Virus record (IMG/VR): IMGVR_UViG_3300035661_000011
Location: 90,506-154,505 of that record
Reading direction: 5' to 3' (one strand)
Source: a virus
DNA: 64,000 nucleotides
Below are positions 23,379 through 32,574 of the stretch, one piece after another. How positions within the stretch are numbered: the stretch's first letter is position 1; every line of letters begins with the position of its first letter. The translations under genes and the position numbers were made by a program. Below the pieces are notes generated by a model, which was not told the origin of the DNA, did no database searches, and saw nothing but the letters and a program-made list of their open reading frames with translations.

Positions 23379-25850
23379 ATGTCACACTCAATGGTAATTG
23401 ATTCAATCTACTTAAAAGGTTATAAACCTTTAGTGTTGAATAATGTAAACTCTATACAAATTGCTTTTAAATCAGTGTTAACTTTAATCTTAGGAACTAA
23501 CGGTTGTGGTAAATCTTTTTTACTGAAAGAGTTAACGCCTCTACCAGCAACGCCAGTTATGTTTATGGATAAAGGTGAAAAACATATACACATTAGTTAC
23601 GGCGGAAATAGTTATGTTTTATCATCATACGTTGGTAAAAGTGCTAAGCACACATTTGTAAAAAATGGAGAAGTGTTACATTCTTTAGCTACTACACGTG
23701 TACATACTCAACGGGTAATTGAAGAATTTAACTACACCAATAACATTCATAAATTGTTAATTGGAGATATGATGTTTACGCAGATGTCTCCACAGGAACG
23801 TAAAGATATATTAACGTTGATAAACCCATTATCGTTAAACTACGCCTTAGCGTTCCACGATGATTTAAAAGAACAAATTAGGGATACCAAAGTGATACTG
23901 AAACATATCACTATCAAAAACGCAAGTGCTAAAACTAAATTAAAAGAATTAGATTTACCAGATAATTTAACAGAAGTGAAATCTGATATTGAATCAGAAA
24001 TTAGCGATATGTTACCATTCTCAGTAATTGATGTTAAACGAGAAGGCGGTATGCCATTATCTGAAATGCTATATCAAGCAGACCAATATAGAAAACAGTT
24101 TGCTAAAAAATACGACAATAGAAGAGTGCCAGTTGAAAACATTAATTCAATTGAAGACTTACGTGACTATATCGATTCTTTAGATAAAGATTTAGCCGTT
24201 ACACAATCTGAAATAAACACTTTAGCGAATGAACTATATTCTTTAAATGAAGTAAGTGCTGAGTTAGCAAACAGTGAAATGTCGAAAGTTGAGTTAGAAA
24301 CTAAAGTTAAACATTTTACATTCGAATTAAAACACGACTACCAAATTGCTGCTCTACACTTCAATGACCATCTAAGGCTCATCAGTGGGTTAGAACACAT
24401 AGAAACCTCCTTAAACGAGATGTACGGATGGATACCAGATGAATATATCAGTGTGGAAGACCGTCCGACTATCCGTACGAGACACACCAATGTAATTTCT
24501 AACAATTCACATCTGTTAAAAAAACTAGATGGGTTAACTGAAAAGCTAGGACATTACAATGACCCAGACTTAATGGTAGGTTGCCCTAAATGTGATTTTG
24601 TATTTAGTAAATCAGGTGAAGATGTAGAGGTGATTAAATCTCGTCTTAAAAGACAAATACAGGAGACAGAATTTAAGTTAAAGGAATTTCCTGAATTAAT
24701 AGAAACGTACAGTGTGTTGGTTGAACGTATTTCAATTATAGAAAACGCTGAACAACTGTTACTTAAGTTAAAGCGTAGTACCCATGAATGTTTCAATTTT
24801 TGGACTATGTTTAATGACGATAGCGATATCTTATTTAAGCGTGACATTACCATTGGTAAACTACACGGCTATATCTTAGATGTAAAATACTCGTATGAAA
24901 AATCATGTATAGAGACTGAGTTAGAGCAGTGTAATAAAGTGTTGAAGTTGTACGACTTACATGGAAATAAAGCTAGTATACGTATATGTGCATTAACTAA
25001 CACACTCGAAGTAAAACGTAAACATCTTTCTAAAATACAAAATCAATTACACGAGTGTAAAAGTTTACACAAATACATTGGGTATTTTCAAAACATTTCT
25101 AAATCATACGACGAATTACAAGTCGCTATTAAAGCTAACGTATTAGACACAATAGACCGTTCTATTAAGAATAAATCATCAAGGAGATTAAGTTCGCTAT
25201 ACGGTAAACTAGGTGAGTTAAATGAATCTGCAAATATGTTAAATCATTTAACATCAGCTATTGAAGAATTGGATGTAGAACAACATCAGTTAAGTGAAAA
25301 ACTTAAAAGTTTACTCACGGCAGAAGAACTAATCTCTCCAAATAAAGGTTTTATTGCATCTCAGATGAAAGGTTTTATTACCAATTATATTTCCAGAATC
25401 AATAAAGTATCGAATCAGGTGTGGACGTATCAGTTAGAGTTATCCCCTTGTTCTTTAAATAATGGTGTTTTAAACTATGTTTTTCCATTAAGTGTTAAAG
25501 GTACTATAGTGCCAGATATTGTAGAGACTTCTAAGAGTCAGGAGGAAATGGTTAACCTATCGTTCACTATGGTAATGCGAGATTTCTTAAACCTTGGTCA
25601 GTATCCATTGTACTTTGATGAAACCGGAGCTAAATTCGATGACACCCATAGACACAACCTTATAAACTATATGAAATCACTTATTGCTTCGGGTAAGTGT
25701 AGTCAAATGTTTTTTATTAACCATTACGATAGTGTTTTCAGCGCATTCAGAAACACTAATACGGTTGTATTAGATGCTGCTAATGTAACAGTGTCACAAC
25801 CATATAACCAGAATGTAACATTTAATGAGGAGTACAACCCTCAGTATTAG
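23379..25850 (+). CDS. SbcC/Rad50-like recombination ATPase (T4 gp46-type)
   Basis: I use the ATG at 23379 because TAGGAAC precedes it; the earlier GTG at 23340 lacks a binding site. The 823-residue protein has Walker A GTNGCGKS (39-46), long central coiled coils, a zinc-hook CPKC near residue 401 at the coil apex, and a Walker B/D-loop LYFDETGAKFDD (about 745) followed by a FFINHYD switch segment. This is the plan of Rad50/SbcC and T4 gp46, which act with an Mre11/SbcD/gp47 nuclease to process DNA ends. The nuclease partner was not found in this window. Confidence 0.85.
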   Translation: MSHSMVIDSIYLKGYKPLVLNNVNSIQIAFKSVLTLILGTNGCGKSFLLKELTPLPATPVMFMDKGEKHIHISYGGNSYVLSSYVGKSAKHTFVKNGEVLHSLATTRVHTQRVIEEFNYTNNIHKLLIGDMMFTQMSPQERKDILTLINPLSLNYALAFHDDLKEQIRDTKVILKHITIKNASAKTKLKELDLPDNLTEVKSDIESEISDMLPFSVIDVKREGGMPLSEMLYQADQYRKQFAKKYDNRRVPVENINSIEDLRDYIDSLDKDLAVTQSEINTLANELYSLNEVSAELANSEMSKVELETKVKHFTFELKHDYQIAALHFNDHLRLISGLEHIETSLNEMYGWIPDEYISVEDRPTIRTRHTNVISNNSHLLKKLDGLTEKLGHYNDPDLMVGCPKCDFVFSKSGEDVEVIKSRLKRQIQETEFKLKEFPELIETYSVLVERISIIENAEQLLLKLKRSTHECFNFWTMFNDDSDILFKRDITIGKLHGYILDVKYSYEKSCIETELEQCNKVLKLYDLHGNKASIRICALTNTLEVKRKHLSKIQNQLHECKSLHKYIGYFQNISKSYDELQVAIKANVLDTIDRSIKNKSSRRLSSLYGKLGELNESANMLNHLTSAIEELDVEQHQLSEKLKSLLTAEELISPNKGFIASQMKGFITNYISRINKVSNQVWTYQLELSPCSLNNGVLNYVFPLSVKGTIVPDIVETSKSQEEMVNLSFTMVMRDFLNLGQYPLYFDETGAKFDDTHRHNLINYMKSLIASGKCSQMFFINHYDSVFSAFRNTNTVVLDAANVTVSQPYNQNVTFNEEYNPQY

Positions 25851-25860
25851 GAGAGAGTTT

Positions 25861-26112
25861 ATGTCAGATACACAAGACAAAATACCACTTAGTTCGTGGC
25901 TTAAAGTAGCAGTTAACGTAGTTATTTCTAGTGTATACATAGTGGTGTTATTAGCACTAGTGTGGATTTGTGGTGAATACTTTTACTATAAACTCACATC
26001 GTATCAGATTACACTGAGTCCAGTTACTTTAGTGCTACTCTGTGTACTGTGCTATGTGTACGGTTATTTACACCATAAAGCTAAAGTAGCAGCTTTACAG
26101 GAGGATGCATGA
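25861..26112 (+). CDS. Small two-helix membrane protein
   Basis: AGGAGAG before ATG 25861 fixes the start (83 residues). Two transmembrane helices are visible (about 15-38 and 49-68) with a short charged C-terminus. Holins have this size and plan, but location between the recombination ATPase and the spike gene gives no firm support. Its stop overlaps the next ATG. Confidence 0.65.
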   Translation: MSDTQDKIPLSSWLKVAVNVVISSVYIVVLLALVWICGEYFYYKLTSYQITLSPVTLVLLCVLCYVYGYLHHKAKVAALQEDA

Positions 26113-27005
26113 ATGTAGAAGATGAGCTAGAGATGCTAAAAAGAGCAGTTGGGAAACTGACGGAACAATTAGCATCTCACCATGATAGATTAGAAGCTCA
26201 AGAAAACCCATCTACCGCATTAAAGTTTATAGGTGTGGGTACAGTTGTAAGTGATAAAAACGATGGGTCTAAAAACCTCATGGTACATTTACAAGAAGAC
26301 TTTCCAACTGTGGAGGGGGAAATTTCTCCTCTACATCAATCTACAGAATATGTCGGTAAAGATTTACATGGAAACGAATATAAACACACTCTACAACATA
26401 ACACGTCAGTTAAGTGTATTTGGAAAGAAGTACCTAATAGATTAACTGCACCGGACATTCGTCAAGGTGAACAAGTTGAAGTTTATCAGGCTGGTGATGG
26501 CGATAAGTTTTATTGGTCTGAGATGGGTAGACAGAAAGGTTTACGTAGAGCAGAAAGAGTGTGCTATGCATTTAATGCTAGTGGTGCCGATACTAGTAAA
26601 GATGAACCTATAATCCCACATAACCAGTATACAGTTGATGTAAACCCAAAAGGTGGAAACATAACGGTTTCCACCTCAAAAGACAACGGTGAACACTGTA
26701 AGTATACTACGCAAATGGATGGTAAGGAAGGACATTGGTTAATTGAAGATGATTTAGGTAACCATTTCAGTATTGATAGTAAGTTAGCCAATATACTTTT
26801 TCAGACGGCTAAGGGCGGTTTGATATCTGCTGTTGGAAAAGACGTAGTTTTAAAAGGGGGGACTTTACATTTAGATTTTGAAAGGATTGTGTTAAATGGT
26901 GTAACTGAAGTCACAAAAGAGCTTACGACAAAAGGCGTTAAAAATAGTGGAGATATTAAAACTGATACACTTGGTAGTATACCTCTAGGTAATTATAAAC
27001 ATTAA
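26109..27005 (+). CDS. Baseplate central spike-type protein
   Basis: The 298-residue protein starts with a short helical segment, then an OB-like region containing VGTVVSDKNDGSKNLMVHL, PDIRQGEQVEVYQAGDGDKFYW (near 115-138), and a repetitive beta region (YTVDVNPKGGNITVSTS, LEDDLGNHFSID, LLHLDFERIVLNG). Such repeats wind into the triple beta-helix of contractile-tail spikes (T4 gp5, VgrG). No lysozyme domain is present, unlike T4 gp5. It supports assignment to a myovirus. It is encoded after a small membrane protein with a four-base overlap. Confidence 0.75.
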   Translation: MNVEDELEMLKRAVGKLTEQLASHHDRLEAQENPSTALKFIGVGTVVSDKNDGSKNLMVHLQEDFPTVEGEISPLHQSTEYVGKDLHGNEYKHTLQHNTSVKCIWKEVPNRLTAPDIRQGEQVEVYQAGDGDKFYWSEMGRQKGLRRAERVCYAFNASGADTSKDEPIIPHNQYTVDVNPKGGNITVSTSKDNGEHCKYTTQMDGKEGHWLIEDDLGNHFSIDSKLANILFQTAKGGLISAVGKDVVLKGGTLHLDFERIVLNGVTEVTKELTTKGVKNSGDIKTDTLGSIPLGNYKH

Positions 27006-27008
27006 CTG

Positions 27009-27044
27009 TATGTCCACTGTGTAGTTAACTACACAGTGGACATA
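27009..27044. terminator. Hairpin terminator
   Basis: A perfect palindrome with 18-base arms ends the spike operon; no T-run follows. Confidence 0.65.
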
Positions 27045-27062
27045 CTAGCCGCTATCATTTGT

Positions 27063-27082
27063 GGCAGAATTATCATTCTGCC
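27063..27082. other. Second small hairpin
   Basis: Eight-base GC-containing arms (GGCAGAAT) with a TATC loop lie between the terminator at 27009 and the gene at 27117. It may shape the 5-prime leader of that gene. Confidence 0.5.
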
Positions 27083-27116
27083 GTCTATTTACGTATAACG
27101 TCATTGGGGTAAATTC

Positions 27117-27632
27117 ATGACAACAAAAGAAGACCAAATACATCGTGTAGAAGATTTACAAAATAACCTATTGGCGGCTAATCCAGAATTAAGTAAAATT
27201 TCTAACTTTAAATACACAGCAAAATCTGCTCCACCACCTGGGTTTAATGGAACTAAAATATTTGTAGGTGGCACTGTGTCAGCTATAGATTGGCATACGC
27301 ATATCTTAGACGGTATAGCTGTACCATATTTTGATTCGTTATCATCAACTGATATCACCGAGATAACTAGACAGAAGGACATATTGTGTAATATACACCT
27401 TTACTGTATAACTTGTGAGGTAACTTGGATTAATGTATTAGATATGATATCTAGTGCATACACTAAAGGTAAAATAACAATTATTCAGGTAGTTCCAGAT
27501 GGGTTTACACCTCTGGAGTTAATTGAGATTAAAGCCGTGTTAGATAGGTTAGCGATAGTGGGCGGAATTGGTTACGTTGATAGTGATTTATCGCGTGCTG
27601 TTCAGGTGGTCAATCTGTGCTTTAAGAAATAG
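27117..27632 (+). CDS. Unidentified 171-residue protein
   Basis: TGGGG upstream supports the start. The product has mixed alpha/beta composition, with a central hydrophobic stretch and no clear motif. It lies after the baseplate spike gene and could be a small baseplate or tail component by position. It ends 85 bases before the next gene, after which an early-type promoter motif occurs. Confidence 0.65.
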   Translation: MTTKEDQIHRVEDLQNNLLAANPELSKISNFKYTAKSAPPPGFNGTKIFVGGTVSAIDWHTHILDGIAVPYFDSLSSTDITEITRQKDILCNIHLYCITCEVTWINVLDMISSAYTKGKITIIQVVPDGFTPLELIEIKAVLDRLAIVGGIGYVDSDLSRAVQVVNLCFKK

Positions 27633-27651
27633 GATATTCATTAAAATTTAA

Positions 27652-27666
27652 GACTTATATCATCTT
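27652..27666 (+). promoter_or_regulatory. Early-promoter-like motif (variant)
   Basis: gacttatatcatctt matches the variant ATCATCT form. It is followed by a hairpin at 27669-27691 and a gene at 27718. Confidence 0.5.
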
Positions 27667-27668
27667 TA

Positions 27669-27691
27669 TGGTAAAGTATTTCACTTTACTA
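27669..27691 (+). promoter_or_regulatory. 5-prime leader hairpin
   Basis: TGGTAAAGT pairs with ACTTTACTA (one G-T wobble) around ATTTC. It lies 26 bases before the start codon at 27718. Confidence 0.55.
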
Positions 27692-27717
27692 ATTTCAATA
27701 ACCCTAGAGGTAACTAT

Positions 27718-28509
27718 ATGCCAAACGTTTTCACTATCCCTAACTCAGCTGATGAAATTCAAACACTTCGTACTGAAAGCAACGTGTATGTTAAACTGGA
27801 TGTTTCCTTTCGTGAACAGGTAAAGTTGTTTAGCACTGCAAACGATATTGTTTTGACTGATGCCGATATTGGATTCAGTTTTATTCTATTAGATTGGGCT
27901 TTAACGTGTCGTGTTGTAGGTCGTCATCAGCGGGGTGTGTTCTCAGATGTAAGTGGTTACGTTACAGATTCTGGTGTAAAGGTGGCAGTGCTTCCAGAAC
28001 ATAAACTCAACGAAGATGACATACAACGACTCAGAGAGTATGCTTCTAACCTATCAGTAACATTACCCGAACCCCCTCCAGTTTCAAAATTATTAAACAC
28101 CGCTGTGTTAGACGCAACGTATAACGCTTCTAAGAAGTTTTATACTGAATGCGCCATAGTAGCTGCACAGTTGGTTGACGAACTAAATACAATGTCTGAA
28201 TTTAATGACCTGGTGTACATTAATGACGAAGGTGAAATTGTGCCCACTGGGTATTCTTGTGATTCTGAGTTCTCACCACTAGTAACAATTTCTCGCCAGT
28301 GGATGGCGGGTAACAAAGTTTTAGTGTGCGCTCAGGAGTTAGATATTGAGTTGTTTAACAACACCGTTGACTTACGCGAATGGTTAGTTGGTTTAAATGA
28401 AAACGTACAATATGCGGAATGGATTCACACTGCCATCGCAACTCGTCTTAAAAAGGTTGAGAAGCAGCGTTTAATTGATTCTGGTCTTGAACCAGATGAT
28501 TTCTTTTAG
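27718..28509 (+). CDS. Unidentified protein with the early repeat module
   Basis: AGAGG precedes the ATG. The first 110 of 263 residues (VKLFSTANDIVLTDADIGFSF ILLD..., then LNEDDIQRLREYAS) align by eye with units in the 558-residue protein at 29091 (VFETAADINLTDADNNHDF) and more loosely with the protein at 885. The rest is helical. Its own promoter-like motif and leader suggest an early gene. No function can be assigned. Confidence 0.65.
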   Translation: MPNVFTIPNSADEIQTLRTESNVYVKLDVSFREQVKLFSTANDIVLTDADIGFSFILLDWALTCRVVGRHQRGVFSDVSGYVTDSGVKVAVLPEHKLNEDDIQRLREYASNLSVTLPEPPPVSKLLNTAVLDATYNASKKFYTECAIVAAQLVDELNTMSEFNDLVYINDEGEIVPTGYSCDSEFSPLVTISRQWMAGNKVLVCAQELDIELFNNTVDLREWLVGLNENVQYAEWIHTAIATRLKKVEKQRLIDSGLEPDDFF

Positions 28510-28522
28510 GTCTATGTAATAG

Positions 28523-28556
28523 GTAGGTACGAGACACATATGTGTCTCGTACCTAC
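28523..28556 (+). terminator. Hairpin terminator
   Basis: A perfect 17-base-arm palindrome is followed by a T-run at about 28568-28577. Confidence 0.85.
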
Positions 28557-28616
28557 ATTTACTAATGTTTTTTTTTCATTGCCGTTTGCAATTTATATAT
28601 GTAACGGAGGTGTGTA

Positions 28617-29009
28617 GTGAAAGTTATAATTGCAGGCGGTAGAAACTTTACAGATTATAGGACACTTTGTATAGCCGTTAAACTAAGTGGTTTTGATAAC
28701 GACTATAACATCACCGAAGTGGTATCTGGTAAAGCAAGAGGGGCTGATACAATTGGTGAAATTTATGCCACTCTATTCGATATACACATAGAGCCATTTC
28801 CAGCAGATTGGGGTGGGCCAAATAAGAAAGCGGCTGGGTTTATTCGTAATCAGCAAATGGCAGACTATTGTGAACCAGAGGTAGATGGTTTAATAGCTAT
28901 GTGGGACGGTGAATCTCGAGGTACACTAGATATGATAACTAGAGCAAAGAAACGCAAGTTAAAAGTTTTCATATACAATTACGTAGAACGTAAACCCATA
29001 ACTCTTTAA
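28617..29009 (+). CDS. DUF2493/YspA-like SLOG-family protein
   Basis: A GTG start follows GGAGGTG. The 130-residue product matches the SLOG family often called YspA or DUF2493: IIAGGRNFTD (3-12), VVSGKARGADTIGE (about 39-52), PADWGGPNKKAAGFIRNQQM (about 62-81), and a final MWDGESRGTLDMI. SLOG proteins bind nucleotide-like ligands such as ADP-ribose derivatives or cytokinin-type molecules, and many phages carry one near early genes. Its ligand here is unknown. With the macro-domain protein at 15626, it is a second candidate for ADP-ribose-type signal handling. Confidence 0.8.
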   Translation: MKVIIAGGRNFTDYRTLCIAVKLSGFDNDYNITEVVSGKARGADTIGEIYATLFDIHIEPFPADWGGPNKKAAGFIRNQQMADYCEPEVDGLIAMWDGESRGTLDMITRAKKRKLKVFIYNYVERKPITL

Positions 29010-29018
29010 ACAAACAGA

Positions 29019-29031
29019 CGTATATTATCTA
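29019..29031 (+). promoter_or_regulatory. Early-promoter-like motif
   Basis: cgtatattatcta precedes a hairpin at 29031-29060 and the gene at 29091. Confidence 0.6.
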
Positions 29032-29060
29032 TGTGGTAAAGTGAATCACTTTGCTAACAT
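29031..29060 (+). promoter_or_regulatory. 5-prime leader hairpin
   Basis: About 13 base pairs (two wobbles, one bulge) with an AAT loop form directly after the promoter-like motif. It is the longest-paired of the imperfect leader hairpins. Confidence 0.55.
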
Positions 29061-29090
29061 TTAATAAATTAAAACAATTAGAGAATTATC

Positions 29091-30767
29091 ATGGCAAACG
29101 TTGTTAAATTACACCCTGAAGAAATAGTGTCTTTAAAGCTAAGATTTGAAGGTATAGCTGAAACCCTTAATCTTGGGGATATCGTTGTTTTTGTCAAAGA
29201 AGAAGATGTACGTGTTGAGTTAGTTGGCCCCGGTAATCCGTTTATCATTTTAGAAAATCGGAAACTCGGGTTCATTGTACCAATGTTTTTCGATCATTCA
29301 AACTGTGATACGTTTGAAACTGTAAGATTATCCAACACTTACAGCTGGATATCAGAGTGTAGAATCGATGAACAGAGCGCAGTAATGTTAACCGCCTACA
29401 TAGGTAGACGATCTACCCGGTCATTCAATGTGGAATTTTATACAGGTGACGATTTGTATGAGGATATGGTCACATTTGTAAACACGTTACGGTGGCTACA
29501 CGAAAGTGATTTTTACAAAAGTCAAAATATTCACCACTGTTACCATCGGGATGAGGCAATGCCTCTACTGGATAAAAATAAACCCATTGATATAAAAGGG
29601 GTTTTACTTAAACAAAAAGCAAAGCGGGACAAATTTAAACACGCAACTACGTTAAACGATAAAACAATTGTCATTCCAAAACACTGGGTGATGGAATTGC
29701 GATTAATGCTAGTACAGGACATTAACTTAGATGATATAGATATCCACTACATCGGTGGACCTAGTAAACAAAAACCTGTATTGGAAAACAATTTATGTAT
29801 TCCAGACTGGCATGACCTTAAAGTGTTTGAAACTGCCGCTGATATAAACTTAACTGACGCAGATAATAACCACGATTTTATTATTTTAGAAAGCGGATGT
29901 GTTGGGTTTGCATTTCTTAACGGTGCAGGTGTTATTAGCTATGTGGTTGGCGATGGGGACATAGATACCGTTCTATGTGACATTAGTGTAGGACGTCTGA
30001 AATGTTTTTTAGAGCTGTACAAATATATGAATGGTGCTAACGGTGCCGAAAACAACTCATTTCATTTAGACCCAGATTTGTTACGTAAGTTACAACTCAG
30101 AACCGTTGGGTTACCAAACTGTGATATTGGAGAACTTTATTTATACGATACATACTGCCAAGTTGATGTATTTTGGGACATAAATAGCATATCTTATACA
30201 ACTAAGTCTATTCCAGACGTATTTATCACAATGTGCGATATGGTTGTTTGGGAAAGAAAAGGTCTATTTTCTGCACACCGTACAACAACCAGTAGAATTG
30301 TCACTGTTAACACACTTGAACAAATCAAAAGTTATGCTACCACCGCAGGTAAGTCTCTGGATCCCGAATCACAAAGTAAACTGTACGGTTGTATTTATTC
30401 TATCGCGGTATGTAGCGAACCTAGACATTATGTTCTTTCAGAAGAAGTGTTAGATGAACTTAAGCTCCAAGTTTTAGATCCGCAATATATACACTCTGTA
30501 GGCGGTTCTGTTAAAGTGTATCCTAATTTAGGTGACGTAACGGAAGCCGAGTTACACAAACCGTTTATCAGCCTAGATTCATGTAGTGTTAATGTAGCGT
30601 TAACCGATGAGGAAAATTCTGAGTTAAAAGAGGTGATGGGAGATAGAGTGGTGGTGTACCCATTGGACAAAGGAAGTTTTACATCTAGTCCAGACTGGGT
30701 ATTGGATGAAGAAAGTAAATTGCGACTGAACGAATATCTGGCGCGACCAGACGTAAAGTTAGTTTAA
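29091..30767 (+). CDS. Unidentified protein made of about four repeat modules
   Basis: The 558-residue product appears to hold several copies of a module of about 110 residues: a VKVF/VFET start, D-I/V then LTDAD-like, FIIL/FISLD, a variable stretch, and a closing helix LDEESKLRLNEYL. The clearest copies are near residues 240-325 and 450-555. The same module occurs at 27718 and possibly 885. No catalytic residues stand out. Tandem modules suggest a binding scaffold, perhaps with several partners. Early promoter-like motif upstream. Confidence 0.65.
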   Translation: MANVVKLHPEEIVSLKLRFEGIAETLNLGDIVVFVKEEDVRVELVGPGNPFIILENRKLGFIVPMFFDHSNCDTFETVRLSNTYSWISECRIDEQSAVMLTAYIGRRSTRSFNVEFYTGDDLYEDMVTFVNTLRWLHESDFYKSQNIHHCYHRDEAMPLLDKNKPIDIKGVLLKQKAKRDKFKHATTLNDKTIVIPKHWVMELRLMLVQDINLDDIDIHYIGGPSKQKPVLENNLCIPDWHDLKVFETAADINLTDADNNHDFIILESGCVGFAFLNGAGVISYVVGDGDIDTVLCDISVGRLKCFLELYKYMNGANGAENNSFHLDPDLLRKLQLRTVGLPNCDIGELYLYDTYCQVDVFWDINSISYTTKSIPDVFITMCDMVVWERKGLFSAHRTTTSRIVTVNTLEQIKSYATTAGKSLDPESQSKLYGCIYSIAVCSEPRHYVLSEEVLDELKLQVLDPQYIHSVGGSVKVYPNLGDVTEAELHKPFISLDSCSVNVALTDEENSELKEVMGDRVVVYPLDKGSFTSSPDWVLDEESKLRLNEYLARPDVKLV

Positions 30768-30777
30768 TGATGTTACA

Positions 30778-30805
30778 GTGGAGTTACACCTAGGTGTAAC
30801 TCCAC
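30778..30805. terminator. Palindromic hairpin
   Basis: A perfect 14-base-arm palindrome follows the gene ending at 30767; no T-run. Confidence 0.6.
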
Positions 30806-30822
30806 TTATTAAGTGAGGTAAT

Positions 30823-31065
30823 ATGAAATCTTTAAATCATAAATGGCGAATTAGTAACAGTTTTAAAAGAAAGTTGGATAGGAGTAGAGTTTCCAAATTG
30901 TACATCCGACATCCTAAATTAGAACGGTTTAGAAACAACGACAATCCACATAAACGAATACCTTTTAGATTTGGTAAAGGCTCATACCTGAGGCTGCCAA
31001 TTTCTACAAATGTAAAGTTTGTCGGTTGGTGCCTATTAAATTTAACACTAACTCGGAAGGAATAA
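30823..31065 (+). CDS. Small basic protein, 80 residues
   Basis: GTGAGGTAAT precedes the ATG. The product is very rich in Lys and Arg through residues 1-55 (SNSFKRKLDRSRVSK, then HKRIPFRFGKG), suggesting binding to nucleic acid, and ends with a short hydrophobic stretch. It is followed four bases later by another basic small gene. Function unknown. Confidence 0.6.
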   Translation: MKSLNHKWRISNSFKRKLDRSRVSKLYIRHPKLERFRNNDNPHKRIPFRFGKGSYLRLPISTNVKFVGWCLLNLTLTRKE

Positions 31066-31069
31066 TAAC

Positions 31070-31255
31070 GTGCAATACAAAAGTATTAAACGTCGGGTTA
31101 AGAAACAATGGTTTGACATTATTAAAGGATGTGTTCCAAAGATTCAATTTAATAAACGCGCTGGATTTAAAAAGATTGTTTACACTGAATTTGCTAAAAT
31201 TTACGGCACGGCGGAAGAAATTAACGACCGATTTAAATTGGTAATATCTGGGTAA
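31070..31255 (+). CDS. Small basic protein, 61 residues
   Basis: A GTG start with AAGGA upstream gives MQYKSIKRRVKKQWFDI. The net charge is strongly positive, with aromatic residues. It lies four bases after the gene at 30823; together they look like a pair of small host-directed or nucleic-acid-binding proteins. A longer ORF from 31026 in another frame has no binding site and is treated as a shadow. Confidence 0.6.
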   Translation: MQYKSIKRRVKKQWFDIIKGCVPKIQFNKRAGFKKIVYTEFAKIYGTAEEINDRFKLVISG

Positions 31256-31294
31256 ATATAGTATAGTTTTATATAAAACTCATCATTTAGTTAA

Positions 31295-31308
31295 ACATAT
31301 ATTATCTA
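31295..31308 (+). promoter_or_regulatory. Early-promoter-like motif
   Basis: acatatattatcta is followed by a hairpin at 31312-31331 (GATGTAG with CTACATC, loop of six) and the gene at 31358. Confidence 0.65.
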
Positions 31309-31357
31309 GGGGATGTAGCGCGTTCTACATCTTTTATTTAAACAAGAGGAACTTACC

Positions 31358-31567
31358 GTGGAATTAAATTCAAAAGTAGTACCAATGAATACCGTAGTAT
31401 CTGAATTGCGTAAACTAGCAAAAGCTGGTGTACTAACCACCACAATTACATTACACCCTGAAAATATCAATGTTGTAACTTTACACACTGTATCTGATGA
31501 CACCGGCTCAGGTTCTATTTCAGACAAACCAGATAGGAGTTTAGTAGGGTTATTACACGACATGTAA
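31358..31567 (+). CDS. Unidentified small protein, probable early gene
   Basis: A GTG start (MELNSKVVPM) follows AAGAGGAA. The 69-residue product has a helix (VVSELRKLAKAGVL), two short strands and an acidic tail. Preceded by a promoter-like motif and leader hairpin. Function unknown. Confidence 0.65.
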   Translation: MELNSKVVPMNTVVSELRKLAKAGVLTTTITLHPENINVVTLHTVSDDTGSGSISDKPDRSLVGLLHDM

Positions 31568-31643
31568 TCTATAGTTTTACACTGTGTCAATTATGGCAAA
31601 GTGTCTTAATAAACAACAACTTTATTTCAATTGGAGAAACATT

Positions 31644-32513
31644 ATGCAAAATCAAAATCAAAATACCCAACCTATGAATAATGATGAGTATAAGATTGCT
31701 TCTGAGTCAGGTAAGACTATGACTAGTCGTATTCTTGGAACTAAACACTCAACTAACAGTTTGTTTGGGAGAGTTCAAAATGAACATATTCTGGCTACAC
31801 AAAGTGCACCATGTGGACCACTATCACCTAGACAAGAATTCGGTGAAAGTCTTCATAGACACGCTGTTTTAAAACACTTCTACAATCACCCATCATCAGT
31901 GCTACTTAACGGTCAATCCAAAAACTCAGTTCTGGATTGGGCACTAAATGTCGTCGGTGATTACAACGAACGTTACATACTTGATCGTGCTAACGATGTG
32001 CTATTTAATACCCTTAAATCCCCAGCACAAAAACGATATTACACCACTATGTGTACTTTGCGTGAGTCTATTTTGATTGACGAAAATTTACGCGGCAGTG
32101 TACCTGAATGGGCAGAATATGTGTACTCTATGGCAATGCAAATACGCGGGCATTATTTACCAGCCGCCCTCATAACCCACATTTGTGACCTATACCGTTT
32201 ATCGTTCGTTATTTATGCCGACGGTAGCCATTATTATAATGCTTCTCGTACTGTGGCGTTAGGCGACAAACTATCATATTCAGATCGTGTATCGTGGAGA
32301 ATGTATCGAAAGGCATTAAAACAAATTGTACACTTGTTGGGAACACGTCCCTTTTGTAGTTCATCCATTGACCAAAATAAAGTGTTCCACGTGTTACGTC
32401 ATCATCCATATAAAATTCTCAAACTACTAACTGTTCCAATTCGCAATGTAAATGAGTTAAATAAACGCACGCAAAATATTAACACCCTTTTATTAGCGTT
32501 ACAGAAAGTGTAA
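31644..32513 (+). CDS. Unidentified 289-residue protein
   Basis: TTGGAGAAAC fixes the ATG at 31644 (MQNQNQNTQP); earlier in-frame codons from 31584 have no binding site. The protein begins with a Gln/Asn-rich tip and continues as a helical, His- and Tyr-rich domain without a known motif. It ends at a strong terminator convergent with the gene at 32575. Confidence 0.65.
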   Translation: MQNQNQNTQPMNNDEYKIASESGKTMTSRILGTKHSTNSLFGRVQNEHILATQSAPCGPLSPRQEFGESLHRHAVLKHFYNHPSSVLLNGQSKNSVLDWALNVVGDYNERYILDRANDVLFNTLKSPAQKRYYTTMCTLRESILIDENLRGSVPEWAEYVYSMAMQIRGHYLPAALITHICDLYRLSFVIYADGSHYYNASRTVALGDKLSYSDRVSWRMYRKALKQIVHLLGTRPFCSSSIDQNKVFHVLRHHPYKILKLLTVPIRNVNELNKRTQNINTLLLALQKV

Positions 32514-32530
32514 ATCTTACACCATCGTTT

Positions 32531-32562
32531 GTGTACACCCAGGATTAATCCTGGGTGTACAC
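32531..32562. terminator. Bidirectional terminator
   Basis: Sixteen-base perfect arms are followed by a T-run at about 32567-32576, between convergent genes ending at 32513 and 32575. Confidence 0.85.
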
Positions 32563-32574
32563 TATTATTTTTTT

